From: Trichosphaerium sp. ATCC 40318
Taxonomy: Eukaryota; Discosea; Flabellinia; Trichosidae
Reading direction: 5' to 3'
DNA length: 64,000 nt
NCBI GenBank assembly: GCA_038496445.1
Contig: JALMLS010000213.1
Span: forward strand, 186,001-250,000
Positions 33,208-44,654 of this stretch are shown here, piece after piece. The notes beneath the pieces are model-generated. The model was not told the origin of the DNA. It searched no databases and saw only the letters and a list, made by a program, of their open reading frames with translations. A program made the translations under genes and the position numbers. Every line of letters begins with the position of its first letter. Position 1 is the stretch's first letter.

Positions 33208-34681
33208 ATGCTCGAGATGATACGCGCTCGTGCGCAAAAGAAGGAAAAACAAATAGTTAGGCCAAAAGAGACTAACGAGACTTCCAATATTTACTTATGG
33301 GGTCACGGAGGTTACTATAGGCTTTCACAAGGCACAGACGTTAGTATAGGACATCCTGTAGCTGCAAAGTTGTACAATGAACAAAAAGGCGCAAAATTCG
33401 AAGTTGTAACGTCTGGTGCAGCCCATATGGTAGCACTAAGCGAAGGAAGAGTCTACACATGGGGAAAGGTACATAGTAATTTTTCTTACTTAAAACCAAC
33501 AAAATACGGTTACTGACGCTATGGTAGTGTCATTTTGGTCAGCTAGGACACGGTGAGGAGGAGCATGATGAAAAACATCCATGGCCGATCGATTCGTTAA
33601 AGAATGTAAAAATAGCTCATATTTCTGCTGGAGAATCTCATATTGCTCTATTGTCAGATACAGGTGATGCTTATGTCTGTGGTGTTGGATTTTTTGGTAC
33701 TTTGGGCTTAGGAGATGAAAAGTTACGCACAGTACCCGAAATTGTAAAAGGCACGTGATAATTATGTGCAAAAAGTTATACATTCTATTTTTGGTCACAC
33801 AACACGTGAAATTCGAATGGCAAGTGTGATAGCACTACAACTATACTGTGTGTTCTCTTTTAGTAGCAGTACAAGCTTTTATTTGACTCGAAACAAATGC
33901 TGCTCGAAGTCCGACTAACTGAAGTTTTTCAGGTTTTGGTGACCTCAAAGTTATTGATTGTGACGGTGGAAAGTTTAACACTATATTCCTAACATCTGAC
34001 GGGAGTGTATGGATGACAGGTAGAAATGATATGGGGCAACTTGGTATAGGAGAAGATGAGAAGTTTAAGAGCCATCTACCAACAAAAATTCCATCTTCAA
34101 GCTTCGCTTCTACAAAGATTTCGCGTGTATTCTCAACCTGCTCATTATCCTTTTATGCTATAGATGATAAGGATAATGTATGGTGTTGGGGATATAACGA
34201 GCATGGCGAGCTTGGCTTAGATAATCAAGAAAACCAGTTCAAGCCTGTCCTCAACAAGCATCTATCCCAGAAGGGATTACAAGATATTTCTTTAGGCCAT
34301 ACATATGGCCTTGGTCTTACCAAAGATAACGTACTATGGATATGGGGACAAGCGTTATACTTTGGAGAAGACGAACACGACCTTGAGGTGATATCTAAGC
34401 CTCGTATTTCGAAAGCTTTTGAAGGTAAAAAAATTAAGTCTATTGCTGCTGGAACGTATCATGCTGCTGTAGTAGATATTGAAGGATGTGTATACACTTG
34501 GGGTGAGGCTATGTACGGTAAATTAGGTGATGGAAAAGATCAGTTGAAGCCACAAACCGTAGGACACCCAGTATTAGTAGAATTCCGTTATACACCTTTC
34601 AAAGTTGACTCTGAGGCTTTTAATGGTAAGCCTGTGCAAATAAATGCCGGATCAAACCATTGTATGGTTGTATGCGAATAA
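33208..34681 (+). CDS. RCC1-repeat beta-propeller protein
   Basis: ATG at 33208, preceded by a frame without another ATG. Three introns, the last at about 33752-33932. The protein of ~450 residues has a short basic N-terminal helix, then about seven RCC1-type blades: Y-L-W-G-H-G, V-Y-T-W-G-K, F-G-Q-L-G-H-G-E, V-C-G-V-G-F-F-G-T-L-G-L-G-D, W-M-T-G-R-N-D-M-G-Q-L-G-I-G, W-C-W-G-Y-N-E-H-G-E-L-G-L, V-Y-T-W-G-E-A-M-Y-G-K-L-G. It ends G-S-N-H-C-M-V-V-C-E then TAA inside an AATAAA. RCC1 itself is the Ran exchange factor, but most such propellers are scaffolds or exchange factors for other GTPases; partner unknown. It lies beside a second RCC1-containing gene. Confidence 0.85.
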
Positions 34682-34682
34682 A
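34677..34682 (+). terminator. AATAAA overlapping RCC1 gene stop
   Basis: The TAA stop (34679-34681) is part of an AATAAA hexamer, so the 3' UTR may be very short. Confidence 0.5.
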
Positions 34683-34806
34683 ATACACTCAAAGCTGAAC
34701 ACGTCTTGTTTGCTTAGCCGATTAATTAGCCGATAAGAGCCCATCACTAGAAACAAGTACTTGTCTATTTTGTACAACCGGCAGCTGTATGATCTTCAGT
34801 AAACAA

Positions 34807-37800
34807 TGAGTGAATGGTCTTTACTCCCTGTTTGTTTGAAAAATCCGAAGAATGTGCGGTACTTCTCGTGTTTATATTGCTAAGACTTAACACAGTATAT
34901 CCCAGTGTTAACAGAGGAGAGCGTGAGTGCGAGTCTTTATTTTGTGTCTTGATTTTGACAGCTTTCGCAACGAAATTTCTTATCAGTTTTTTGACCATCA
35001 CTTCTCAACAACACACGTGAAGCACCTTATGGAATACGGAATAGATTATATTAGAAAGGGGGATACCCTTGAGTTTGATTTCAAAGAGAGTAAGTGCAAT
35101 ACAAACATAAAAAAGATCAAAACATTTACGTGTTTCCCCGTCACGTGAAAAAAAGATATAACACTGTAGTAGATCCTGAAAATTACCCTGACGTGTTGTC
35201 TACATGTCTCTTCAAAGATCAAGAGGAATGGCACGTGAAATTAAACGAACCTAGACAAATAAAGTACTTTGAGGTACAAACAAGACTAACAATGTACGCT
35301 GTATGCTTACAGTGCGTAGGTAACTGTATTGGGGCTTTCTGGAGGAGCATTACGAATGGCTATGGGTTTATTAGCAGGAACAAGCTACTATATGGAAAGT
35401 GACGGTATTGTAGGTAAGGAAAAGTCACGTGCCGTTCCCAATCTATCGCTATGTTACACAAAAAAACACCTTTAACATTAAAAATGTTATAGCTTGGTAC
35501 AGTAAAGACGGGCGCTTGTTTGAAGGATATGAGAACCGAGTTATATCTAAGCCTTGGGGTTATCATGGAACTACAGTTGGTATGGGTATGGACAGTGTCA
35601 CAGGAAAAGTGAGTAATACTCCTTGTTACTACGATAATTCTTTTTATTATCTAATTCTTGTTTTGTAAACAGGTGTTCGTCACTTTAGATGGCGCTTTTC
35701 TAGGATTTCAGAGCACGTTAGGTGCGAAAGTACCTCAGTTCTATCCAGTCATTGGCATTGAAGCAGCTACTGCTTCATTTAAAGTCAATTTCACACCGCC
35801 TTTTGTTTATAATTTGGAGCCTATTCAATCCTTGTTGGAAGAAGAGGTACAGTCTTTTTGTCCTGTCTTTGTCTAAGTAAGCCCTTAGAGCACGAATATC
35901 AAGCATAGGTATGGTACATAATGATGTAGTGCTTTGACGAACGATAGAGTTGCTATGTCTGGATTAATGTCTAGAAGAAAGATGAGTGTACCAACCTTAG
36001 TTTCTCAACTTCAAAGTATTAAACTGAAAGCAATTGCTGCTGGCGATTCATCTTGTTTTGCGTTGACAAGTACGATTCACATCACGTGATATTATTAATC
36101 AACACATCTCGATAGCAACTGGTAAAGTTTACTCATGGGGATCCAACTTCGGTGGAGAGTAAGTTTTTTGTAAAGTTCTGAAACTGACTGTTTTGTTAAG
36201 ACTTGGTATTGGTGTGCAGGGTGATAACTTCCCTGAGCCACATAGAATAATGTTCCATGATCACATTAAGCTAATAGGCGCAGGTACAAAATGCGCTGCA
36301 GCGGTAACGCATGATGATCAACTGTTTTGTTGGGGACAGGTAGACCTAATGAGGATCGCATCAGCTGACGTGTTTGTAGTACAAGTCAAGCGAAAAACAC
36401 TACTCCCCAGTAAAGCAAGAGATCGATAAAACAGTGATATCTATGGTGGATTGTGGTATAGAACAAACTATTGTGTTGAGCAATAAAGGAGAGATATACG
36501 AACAAAGAAGCACCTTTAAAAAGTACGTAAAGATTTTAAAGGAACAAATTAAGAAAAATTCTTACTGCAAATTAAGGATCAGCCATGACTTCGGAAAGAT
36601 GAAAAGTATAGCAGTTGGTGTACGTAGAACGTAAAATTCCGAAAACTAACTAGTTTACTCATAGTCAAAAGCCATATTCGCTCTTTCAGGTAAAAGAAAG
36701 AAATCTTATTTTCTGATTTTTTTCTTATCTCACTATTAACTCGCTACTAGAGGAGGGAGATGCCCTTCGTGTAAATAATGATGGCACTGTTGTTCCCTTT
36801 TCAGAAGGAAACAATTTTATAAACTTAAGATACCGTTACATGTGTTGTACCGCAGTAACAGGTAAGGACATCTTGCATTGACAAAAGTATTGATACTGCA
36901 ATTGCAGAAAGCGGTGATGTGTATTATTGGATAGGAGACAGGAACAATATGAATGAACCTTTAAAGATAACAAAGGACCCTATTATTTATAAGCAACCGG
37001 AAGGAAAACCAAAAATTGTTAGAGCAGCGCCAAGTGGAAGAAGATCAAGACATTTCTTAGCAATCATTGATGGTACCTATTTTTTATGTGACAAAGTTGT
37101 CTTAATTTTTTACATCTAAAAGAGTGTGGTGGCGTTTATATGAACGGTCAAGATAAAAACGGAATGCTTGGACTAGGAGATAGTATCCAAGATACCAAAG
37201 AGGTGTTTGTGCGTCTCCCACAATTTGATGACTTTGAATACACAGATATTCTAATGGGGTAAGTAAAAAAAATAACACGCAACAGATGAATGAATTATGA
37301 CTTTTGTTTTCTTGCTTTAGATACAGTTTCACTTTGTTTCTATCGAAAGAACCTGAACACAGGCCTTGGGGGTTCTCGCCTGAGTTTGTAAATGTTGGTC
37401 ATGGATGGCAACCAAAGGGATATGGGAGAAATCCATATTCGATTTATTGTCTTGATGAAACAAAGATTGGTTACTGGTCTAACATGGAACATCGTGAGTT
37501 CATGAATTACTGGAAGTACGCATAGAGATTTTGGATTATTTCTATTCAGTATTTCCACCGAAGAGAAAACACGTGCTGAGGCAGTTTATTCTAAATTTTT
37601 TTAAGTAATCATCTGAATGGGGCTTCTTTTGATATTGACAAAGTGTACGCCATACAGAGTAAGGATCTAGAAATGCAATTCCTATCACAATACAATACAC
37701 TTCAAAATAAATGGGTAAGAAAGAACTAATTACGTGGAGTAACCGCTCACGCATGATTGTTTTAGGATAAAGCTCCATGGCTTTTCAAAAGGTTAGTCAA

Positions 37801-38958
37801 CAAAAAAAAACAGTGTTTTTCGAAGAACGAAAAGAAATGTGATAATAACACAAACTAAAGGGACCACTGGAAAAAATTAGGAACGTTGGAAAAACGCAAC
37901 AATGTTTTGGAGTCGTTCAAAGAAGCTATGGCAAAATATCCATTCAACAAGAACAGAAAGGTAATCACTCTTAAAAACCCAAATGGATGCCTAACACAAC
38001 ATGTAGATGCCCCTGTACCTCGGTGTTCATGGTACATCCGCTGGGGCTGTTGATAGCATTTGTCAGTCTGGATTCGCTTCTCTTGCTACAGTTGATGCAG
38101 GTTGGTATGGACGAGGTAAGGAGCCAGTTTAGTAATAGTTGTTGACTTAATTAATTCTTTGTTTAAGGCATGTACTTTACTGACAATGCTGAATACGCTG
38201 CAAAGTACTCTACTGATGAAGTTAAGATTTTCATTGTTAGTTACATTATACCTGGAAATATGTATCCTGTAATTGAAGAACCTCATGGATCAAACTCATT
38301 AATCGGGATGCCAGGTGAGCTTTGTTTGATTATCATTTTCTCGATTGCTTTCTTGTTTTTTGGTTTGCTCATTGTTTTATTCAAGGAATCTCTGGTTATC
38401 AGTCCCATTGTGTTTTAGTAGGTCGTAAAGGAACTATATATCAAGGTAGAGGATCCAAATTAACAGAGCTAGTTGTATTTCAGGTATGAAACGAAAAACA
38501 CGTGGTATACCATAGGCTCCTCAAAAGTTCCTTGTGTTGTACTGAGTTATTGCTAGGAAGCTCAAATTGTACCGAAATACCTTGTATACGCAAGAAAAGC
38601 GAAAAAGAGCAAGAGTAAACCTAAGGACAAATCGAAGAAAGAGGCTAGAAAGAGCAAAACAGATGCCAAGAAAACAATTGAAGAAAAAAGTTCTACACAA
38701 GAAAGTGATAGTGATGACTTTAGTGATGACGGTGATATGCTAGAACAAAGAAAAATGTGGGAAGAACCTTCAGTACACGCAGCAAGCCAAAAATCAAGCG
38801 GGGATTCGCCAGATGGGACACCTGACAAAGACGAAGAGGAAGCAAGTGAGGAAGATACACTAAGCTCAGACTCATTGAGTGATGACGATGATATGCTTAC
38901 ACAAAGACAAATGTGGGCAACGCCTTCTGTACACTCAGTACACCCAACAGGCAAGTGA
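34807..38958 (+). CDS. SPRY-RCC1-PARP fusion protein (predicted mono-ADP-ribosyltransferase)
   Basis: About 18 exons; the start is uncertain (first coding exons lie between 34807 and 35090). Domain 1 (35170-35850) is SPRY-like: L-N-E-P-R-Q-I-K-Y-F-E-V, then T-T-V-G-M-G-M-D-S-V-T-G-K-V-F-V-T-L-D-G and F-Y-P-V-I-G-I. Domain 2 (about 36000-37320) has RCC1-type blades such as V-Y-S-W-G-S-N-F-G-G-E and M-N-G-Q-D-K-N-G-M-L-G-L-G-D. Domain 3 (38015-38610) is PARP catalytic: V-H-G-T-S-A-G, G-R-G-M-Y-F-T-D-N-A-E-Y-A-A-K-Y, and V-V-F-Q-E-A-Q-I-V-P-K-Y-L-V. The His and Tyr of the H-Y-E triad are present; the residue aligned with the third (Glu before Q-x-x-P) appears to be Ala, which suggests mono- rather than poly-ADP-ribosylation. 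An acidic/Ser tail follows, with M-L-x-Q-R-x-M-W repeated twice. Propeller and SPRY parts probably bind targets. Confidence 0.75.
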
Positions 38959-39239
38959 GTTCATAGTATGCCGCTACACAAGAATCCAACAATGATCTCA
39001 ACCTCCAACTTTTGAAGAACGAAGAAAAAAATGACGTTGTTTCGTCCTTTACAATAAAACTACGTATCATTGTTTTTAAAGGTTCATGCTTTGCACTATA
39101 GATTCTTTTATTTTTGGAATCTTTTTAGTTTTACGAAGGGAGTTCTCTGTAGACGGCTGTTAAAAAAATATCGAGAACCAACCTATTTCTTTCCTTTTTT
39201 TTCTTGGAATTTTTTTCTTCATTAAATACACGTGTATCT

Positions 39240-42200
39240 CTATGATTTAATATCGCTGTATAATGCTGTTAGACCAGGTGATGACTTTCTAGCCTTGCGT
39301 AGTTTTTTAAGATCAAATTTACCAATAAGAGCCTACACCAGATATCAGTCAACGTTGCTTTACTTATTTGTGTTCAAAAAAAAAAATGGCGAAACGTACT
39401 TGTTTTGTTTCATCGCTTGAAAACTTTAACAAACTGCAGAATACGAAAGCTGCTGAGGTATTTTCAATAGCTACAGATGTAGCATCTTTATCACCAATAC
39501 GTTCAAGTAGCATATCGGCAAAAGAAGGCTCTAAAGAGACAAGTCAGAGAAGAGTTAAGAACACAAAAAAAAAACTTGAAGCGGCTATTTTTCTGAAGCC
39601 TCTAGTGACTCTTATTAAACATACCTTGTTCCAGTATTTGTCTCAATGCTCTATGTGCAATAGGATGTGAAATAAGATCCTCACGCTTTAAATTCTTTGG
39701 TTGAGAGCTGAAAGGATTCTTCATCTTTCTTCTCTTTTTTTTTGCTGGTTCTTCACCTTCTTCGGATTTCTTTGAAGGAGCAACGATTTCATCTTCAGAT
39801 AATTCGTCATCAGATACATAGAGCACTTGTGTAGGTAATACGAGATTAGCCAGAGCTTGAAGAAATTCTTCTTTGCCATCCTCCACGTGCTTGAGAAGTT
39901 CGACAACAACATCTTTTCCGCTGTTTGAAGTGATGTATTTGTATGGATGACGGACGACTGATGCCCATAGAGGTGGTACTAATTTTACTCTAATCTCCTT
40001 TTTACGTTGTTCTGGATCTTTTCTACTTGTTGGTACTTGTTCACCTGATTTTTGATCGGTGACAGTGACAACAGAAATCATGTCTTGTTTTTCGAGAGGA
40101 ATATATTGTTTAGGGTCTTCTGCGAGAACGCATAGGAAAGGTAGACATCCATAACGACCTGTTTCTGGGTGTGTTATGAGTTGTCTTGGTGTTTGTGCGA
40201 TTTCCTGGAGAAAAAATAGTAAGTAAAACGAACTGTTAAACAGAAAACCAGTTGATCACAAAAGGGAAAAAAAAATACAAAACCTTCCTTAATTTCTTTA
40301 AAAACTAAAGCAGATTACGCTAACTATGCTATTCATATGTTTTGGATATTGGTAAATACCCTGATACATTACTTGTAATTGGAAAAGTTACTCCAGAGCG
40401 AGAAAGGAGAATGTTTTACTTTTTTTTGATTTTTCTTTTGATAAGATAAGTCGCGTTGTTTAAGTACCTTTGTGAGGACACTGTTAAGTAGTTTTGTATC
40501 ATCGACCAATGACAATAGCATAGAGATTGCCATAGTAGCATAAGGGGATTGACAGGATAGCTTAATAAACAGTTAAGTGACGAAAATTGCAAAACGAGAT
40601 TTTGTACCTTTACATACTGTCTGAAAGATTTTACAACAGTTTTTCTGCATTTTGGATTACCATACGCTACAATATTACGGAAAATCTGCATTCCTGATGC
40701 GTTATCAATAAACCTGTTTGCAGATTCTTGTATTATTGTAATAACTTCACGTCTCTTAGCTTCAGTGCAGACACTACAAGCAATCAACAAAAAAAAACTT
40801 GCAGCAGCAAAACTTCAAGTCGCCAAAACAAAATAAAGACTTTGTCTTCGGGATTTTTGTTTGAGCTCTAGTGACGATTTGGTGGCTTCGTATAACGTAC
40901 CTGAACATCCATATTATTGGTTTATGGACTACAGTATTTGATAGCAACTGAGGACCCTTGTTAATAAGTGCAACAAGAAGTCTTTCGATCTGTCTGTAAA
41001 AAAAAAGTTAGTACTTAGAAAACAAGTTTTTGGTTTCTTCCACTTGGGCTTTCAAACGTACAATATTGCTGATTTTGTTTTTTCAGGGAATTGTTTGAGG
41101 TACTCTTCAATTCCACCAGCCTGTTCAAAGCGGTCATCCTTGAATACAGCGAATTCTTGAGCATATAACTCAGACTGCATTGCAACTTTTTCTTGAGCAT
41201 TTGCGACTCTGTTGAAAGCGAATTCTAGAGCACGCGCTCCTTCCTTTACAAAAAAAAAAAGTCAGAACTCTCTGTTCTAATTTAAAAGAAAGACATCGAA
41301 ACTTTTGTGACGGAGGTTTTTTCAAACTTTTTTGAGGTTGAAATGTTCGTTTCAGAGTTCTCTTTAACTTGGATGTCAAGCGTACCTTATGAGTAGCAAG
41401 ACTGCGAACGTTTCCGTAGTATTGTTTTAATAAGGCATGTTTTTGGTCTCTTTCACCATGCAAGAACATCTTTAAAACTAAACAAGTACTTGTTAGTTTT
41501 GTTGATAATAAAAAAATTAAAGTGTTTGCAAGTTTATTGTATTAAAAAATCACGTGTATACTTACCAACCCAAACAGCATATCTATCCTTTGATAGTTCA
41601 AGTATAGCTGGCTTAAGTTCATTATAAATGCGTCGTCTATGTGGTATTATAAGTAAGTAAAAAATAAAACGAAAATAAAATAAAACGAAAATAAAAACTT
41701 GAACAAAAAAACAGCGTTAAATGGCCTGACAATGCATGAAGAAACTAATAACCTAATGGTGGTGTTTGTAAAAGAGTTTGCTTGCTTGTTATTCAATACA
41801 CTCAGCGGCGTTTAAGGCTAATTTCAGTGAAGTTCAGCAAAAGGTTGTTGTAGTTCTGGATGTTCTTTTTACTGCTTTTTTTCTTTTTTGCAAACGTACC
41901 GTTGTGGAACATTACCATATTTTAATACAGTTTGTACAATACGAGAAGCGTCTCTACGATGTGACAACTAAATGGTAAATTAGACAAAAGAACAGTACAA
42001 AGACAACGAGAGAGGATGAACCATCGAGAAATGGCACCACGAGTGACAGTTTGACAAAAGCCTCGATTTTCTGGTTGGGCTTTTCTGCCAAAATGTTGTT
42101 TAAACGCGTTTTTACGCGTTGAAGTGTTTGTTTATGCATATCTTACCGCTACGCATCTTCCTTGCATTAGTTTTATCAATTTTTCAACTTGTTGGTGTTT

Positions 42201-42441
42201 TTCACTTGGAGAGAGCTTGTTTTTAGACCTGCGATTAGTTATCCGCACAGTTTCCCAAATTTTCTTCATTTGAACAACAGCTTCGTCGTTTTCTCGGCGC
42301 TTAGGCTCGCGTCCATAGTGTACTATGTAAGTGTAAGAAAACATGAGAAATCAAATTATTTTTGAAACCTCTTTTGCGCTTTAAGTTGTTATTTGACTCA
42401 TTATAACCGTCCTGGTTTCCTTCGTGACCGTAATCTCCCAT
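39240..42441 (-). CDS. Pumilio-type RNA-binding protein PUM3/Puf6
   Basis: ATG at 42441 (M-G-D-Y-G-H-E-G). Many short exons. The N terminus is basic (L-K-R-K-R-G-F-K); then K-K-I-W-E-T-V-R and E-K-L-I-K-L-M-Q-G-R open the first Puf repeat, a typical PUM3 start. Middle exons give Puf-repeat helices. The exon 40081-39602 has V-V-R-H-P-Y-K-Y, an acidic linker with a K-K-K-R-R-K basic patch, and S-H-P-I-A-H-R-A-L-R-Q-I-L-E-Q. Further exons add a CPL-type end: F-A-D-M-L-L-E-R-I-G-D-K, S-A-A-F-V-F-C-S-L-L, and A-L-I-G-K-F-D-L-K-K-L-R before TAG 39240-39242. PUM3/Puf6 acts in the nucleolus in large-subunit ribosome assembly and binds RNA or DNA without the usual base code. Identification is by layout and motifs. 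Confidence 0.75.
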
Positions 42442-42534
42442 GTTTCGCGTTGTTAAAAGAAATCTAGGCTGAAATGCCTTAACGCGTCTAGTGGTTAAGT
42501 TCAAACATGACATAGCATGTAATTTTGGGATTGA
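42442..42534. promoter_or_regulatory. Short divergent promoter, PUM3 (-) / F-box-Kelch (+)
   Basis: Only 93 bases lie between the two ATGs, so the genes likely share a bidirectional promoter. Confidence 0.5.
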
Positions 42535-44505
42535 ATGGAACTGCATAGTGAAGCCCAATACACGCCGCGGCCTCCACTACAACAATTGGATATTATAGTG
42601 CTAATTTTTGAATGTTTAACATCAAATGATATACTGAGGTGCCGGGAAGTATGTAAATTATGGGCACACGCCTCTACAGTTCAATCAATATGGAAAAACG
42701 TTTATTACAGAAGATATAAATCGCATTACCCAGTACACGCGGTACAATACCCACTTAAACCTTTAAAAGCATTGTACTATCCGATCTAACCAAACTATAA
42801 ACAGAAACTTGACTGGCATCAGAAATGTAAAACTGCGCACGCTATTAAACACTCTAAGAACGTTCTACGCATACAAAAATATGATATAGACGCAGTTGGG
42901 CGTTGCGGCCACTCTGCGTGTCATGTTACAGGTGGTGACCTAGATTATGATCTCGTAGTAGTCTTTGGCGGAAGAGAACCAACTAATTTCTTGTTTCTGT
43001 CCTCTGTGGCCTTCGTTAAGATATATAGAGGCGAGAACGGTGAGGTTTTTACTGCACCCTTTCAAAAAAAGCTATTTTCAAAACAATCTACCAAATTGTT
43101 TTATTTTCCATCAAAACAGCTAAATTTCGCATAGCGGGTAGTGCGGAATGGGAGGAGATTGATGATAACGAGGTTTGGTTAAGGCTCGATAAAAATCAGA
43201 ATTAATAGCTTCTAGAGCTCAGTATGGCCTTCGGCTAGATTCGGACACAACTCATTTCAGTATGGAGACAATCTATGGATGTACGGAGGAGGAGCAATAG
43301 CTGAGGTTCGCAAAACAAAAAAAAAGGAATTTCCGGCGCCGCTTTTTTTGGTAAAAGTTTTATTTTCTAAACAACTCAAAACTAGGGGTCTGCAGTGGCA
43401 CCTACTTTTCATATACTTAATCCTAAGACTAAAGAATGGTCAGTTAAAGAATTAGATGGTACGTTAATTACGAAGTTTATCTTTGAGAGAGCACGTGGAA
43501 GACACGATATTTTTTGAGTTTTTTTTTGTTTTTGCGTGGGTGTACTCTTAGTCGTTTGTGCTTATTGTTTTAGGTCCACCAATGGCTGGAAGAGAAGGTG
43601 CCAGTGCTATTAGAGTAAGCGAACATGAAATGCTGTTTTTTGCTGGTAGGCAAGCAGAGTGCAAGCCAGTTAAGAAAACACATTATTATAATGATTTACA
43701 CTTGTTTAATATGAAAACTGGAACGTGGAAGCGTATAGGTATGAATTGTTATGAAAAGCTACACAATCCCTTCTTTACACACATAGTACTAACCTAATTT
43801 TTTTTCTTCTCTAGAGGCTAGTGGAGATAAACCTTGTCCAAGATTTTTCCATGCATGCGAAAAAAAAGATAATAAAATGGTTGTTTTTGGTGGTTGGTTT
43901 ATTGTTCGTCAAGAAGTTTCACAGTTTTATGATGATTTGTATATACTTGATTTAAATACATGGGTTTGGACAAAGATCGATGTTATACAAGGTCCCCAAG
44001 CAAGGTAAGTCCTTCATTAATTTTTTCTTTCAGCGATTGAACTTTTTTGTTGGCTCAGAGTTTGCTGTTATTCGTCTCTGACGTACTACTTAGGTGTCAA
44101 AGTGGCACTTTTCTACATGGTGATTATATGGGGTTATTTGGAGGATGTAGTCACGCTACTGATTTGGCTACTTATGGTGAAGAATACGTAGTAGAGTTCA
44201 AAGATATGTGGTTTTTAGACTTAGATACATTCGTTTGGTTTGAAGCTAAAGAAGCAGACTTTGGGCCTCTTGGAAGAGGTATTATGACTTCTACAAATAT
44301 ACAAGACGATGTAATATGTGTTATTGGAGGCATGAGTTCAGTTAACGGTACGTTGAAGACAACCAACATTGAGATTTTTCAAAAAAGAAGAAACAGAAAA
44401 TACTAATTTTTTTCTTTTCATAAAGGCGAACCAATAACATACTACAGTGATGTACAAATATGGCATATATCTCTTAATAACGAACCAACAGATGAGTTAG
44501 AATAA
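42535..44505 (+). CDS. F-box and Kelch-repeat protein
   Basis: ATG at 42535. The first exon encodes an F-box near residues 18-60 (L-D-I-I-V-L-I-F-E-C-L-T, C-R-E-V-C-K-L-W), which would bind SKP1 in an SCF ubiquitin ligase. About seven introns follow. The rest is a Kelch propeller with repeated F-G-G/Y-G-G followed by W blades: L-V-V-V-F-G-G-R, L-W-M-Y-G-G-G, M-V-V-F-G-G-W, W-V-W-T-K-I, M-G-L-F-G-G-C, V-I-G-G-M-S-S. About six blades are visible. The stop TAA overlaps AATAAA (44501-44506). The propeller would choose the substrate for ubiquitylation; target unknown. Confidence 0.85.
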
Positions 44506-44506
44506 A
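44501..44506 (+). terminator. AATAAA overlapping the F-box/Kelch stop
   Basis: Stop codon 44503-44505 lies inside the hexamer. Confidence 0.5.
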
Positions 44507-44654
44507 CTAAGACTTAAATGGGCAAAAAAAATAAAACCAAAGGCCTTGAGTTGAAAAAAAAAAAGAACCGTGATTTTTTTTACATTTTAATTCTATTTTT
44601 TCTTATTTTGTCGAAATCAAACACGTGTACTAAAAGTAAGATTTATTCAAGTAC

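Noticed and set aside
39232-39670. Plus-strand open frames suggesting a gene or further exons after the PARP gene
   Set aside because: The minus strand here encodes the conserved C-terminal exons of PUM3 with good splice sites (F-A-D-M-L-L-E-R, S-A-A-F-V-F, L-I-G-K-F-D-L-K-K-L), which explain the conservation.
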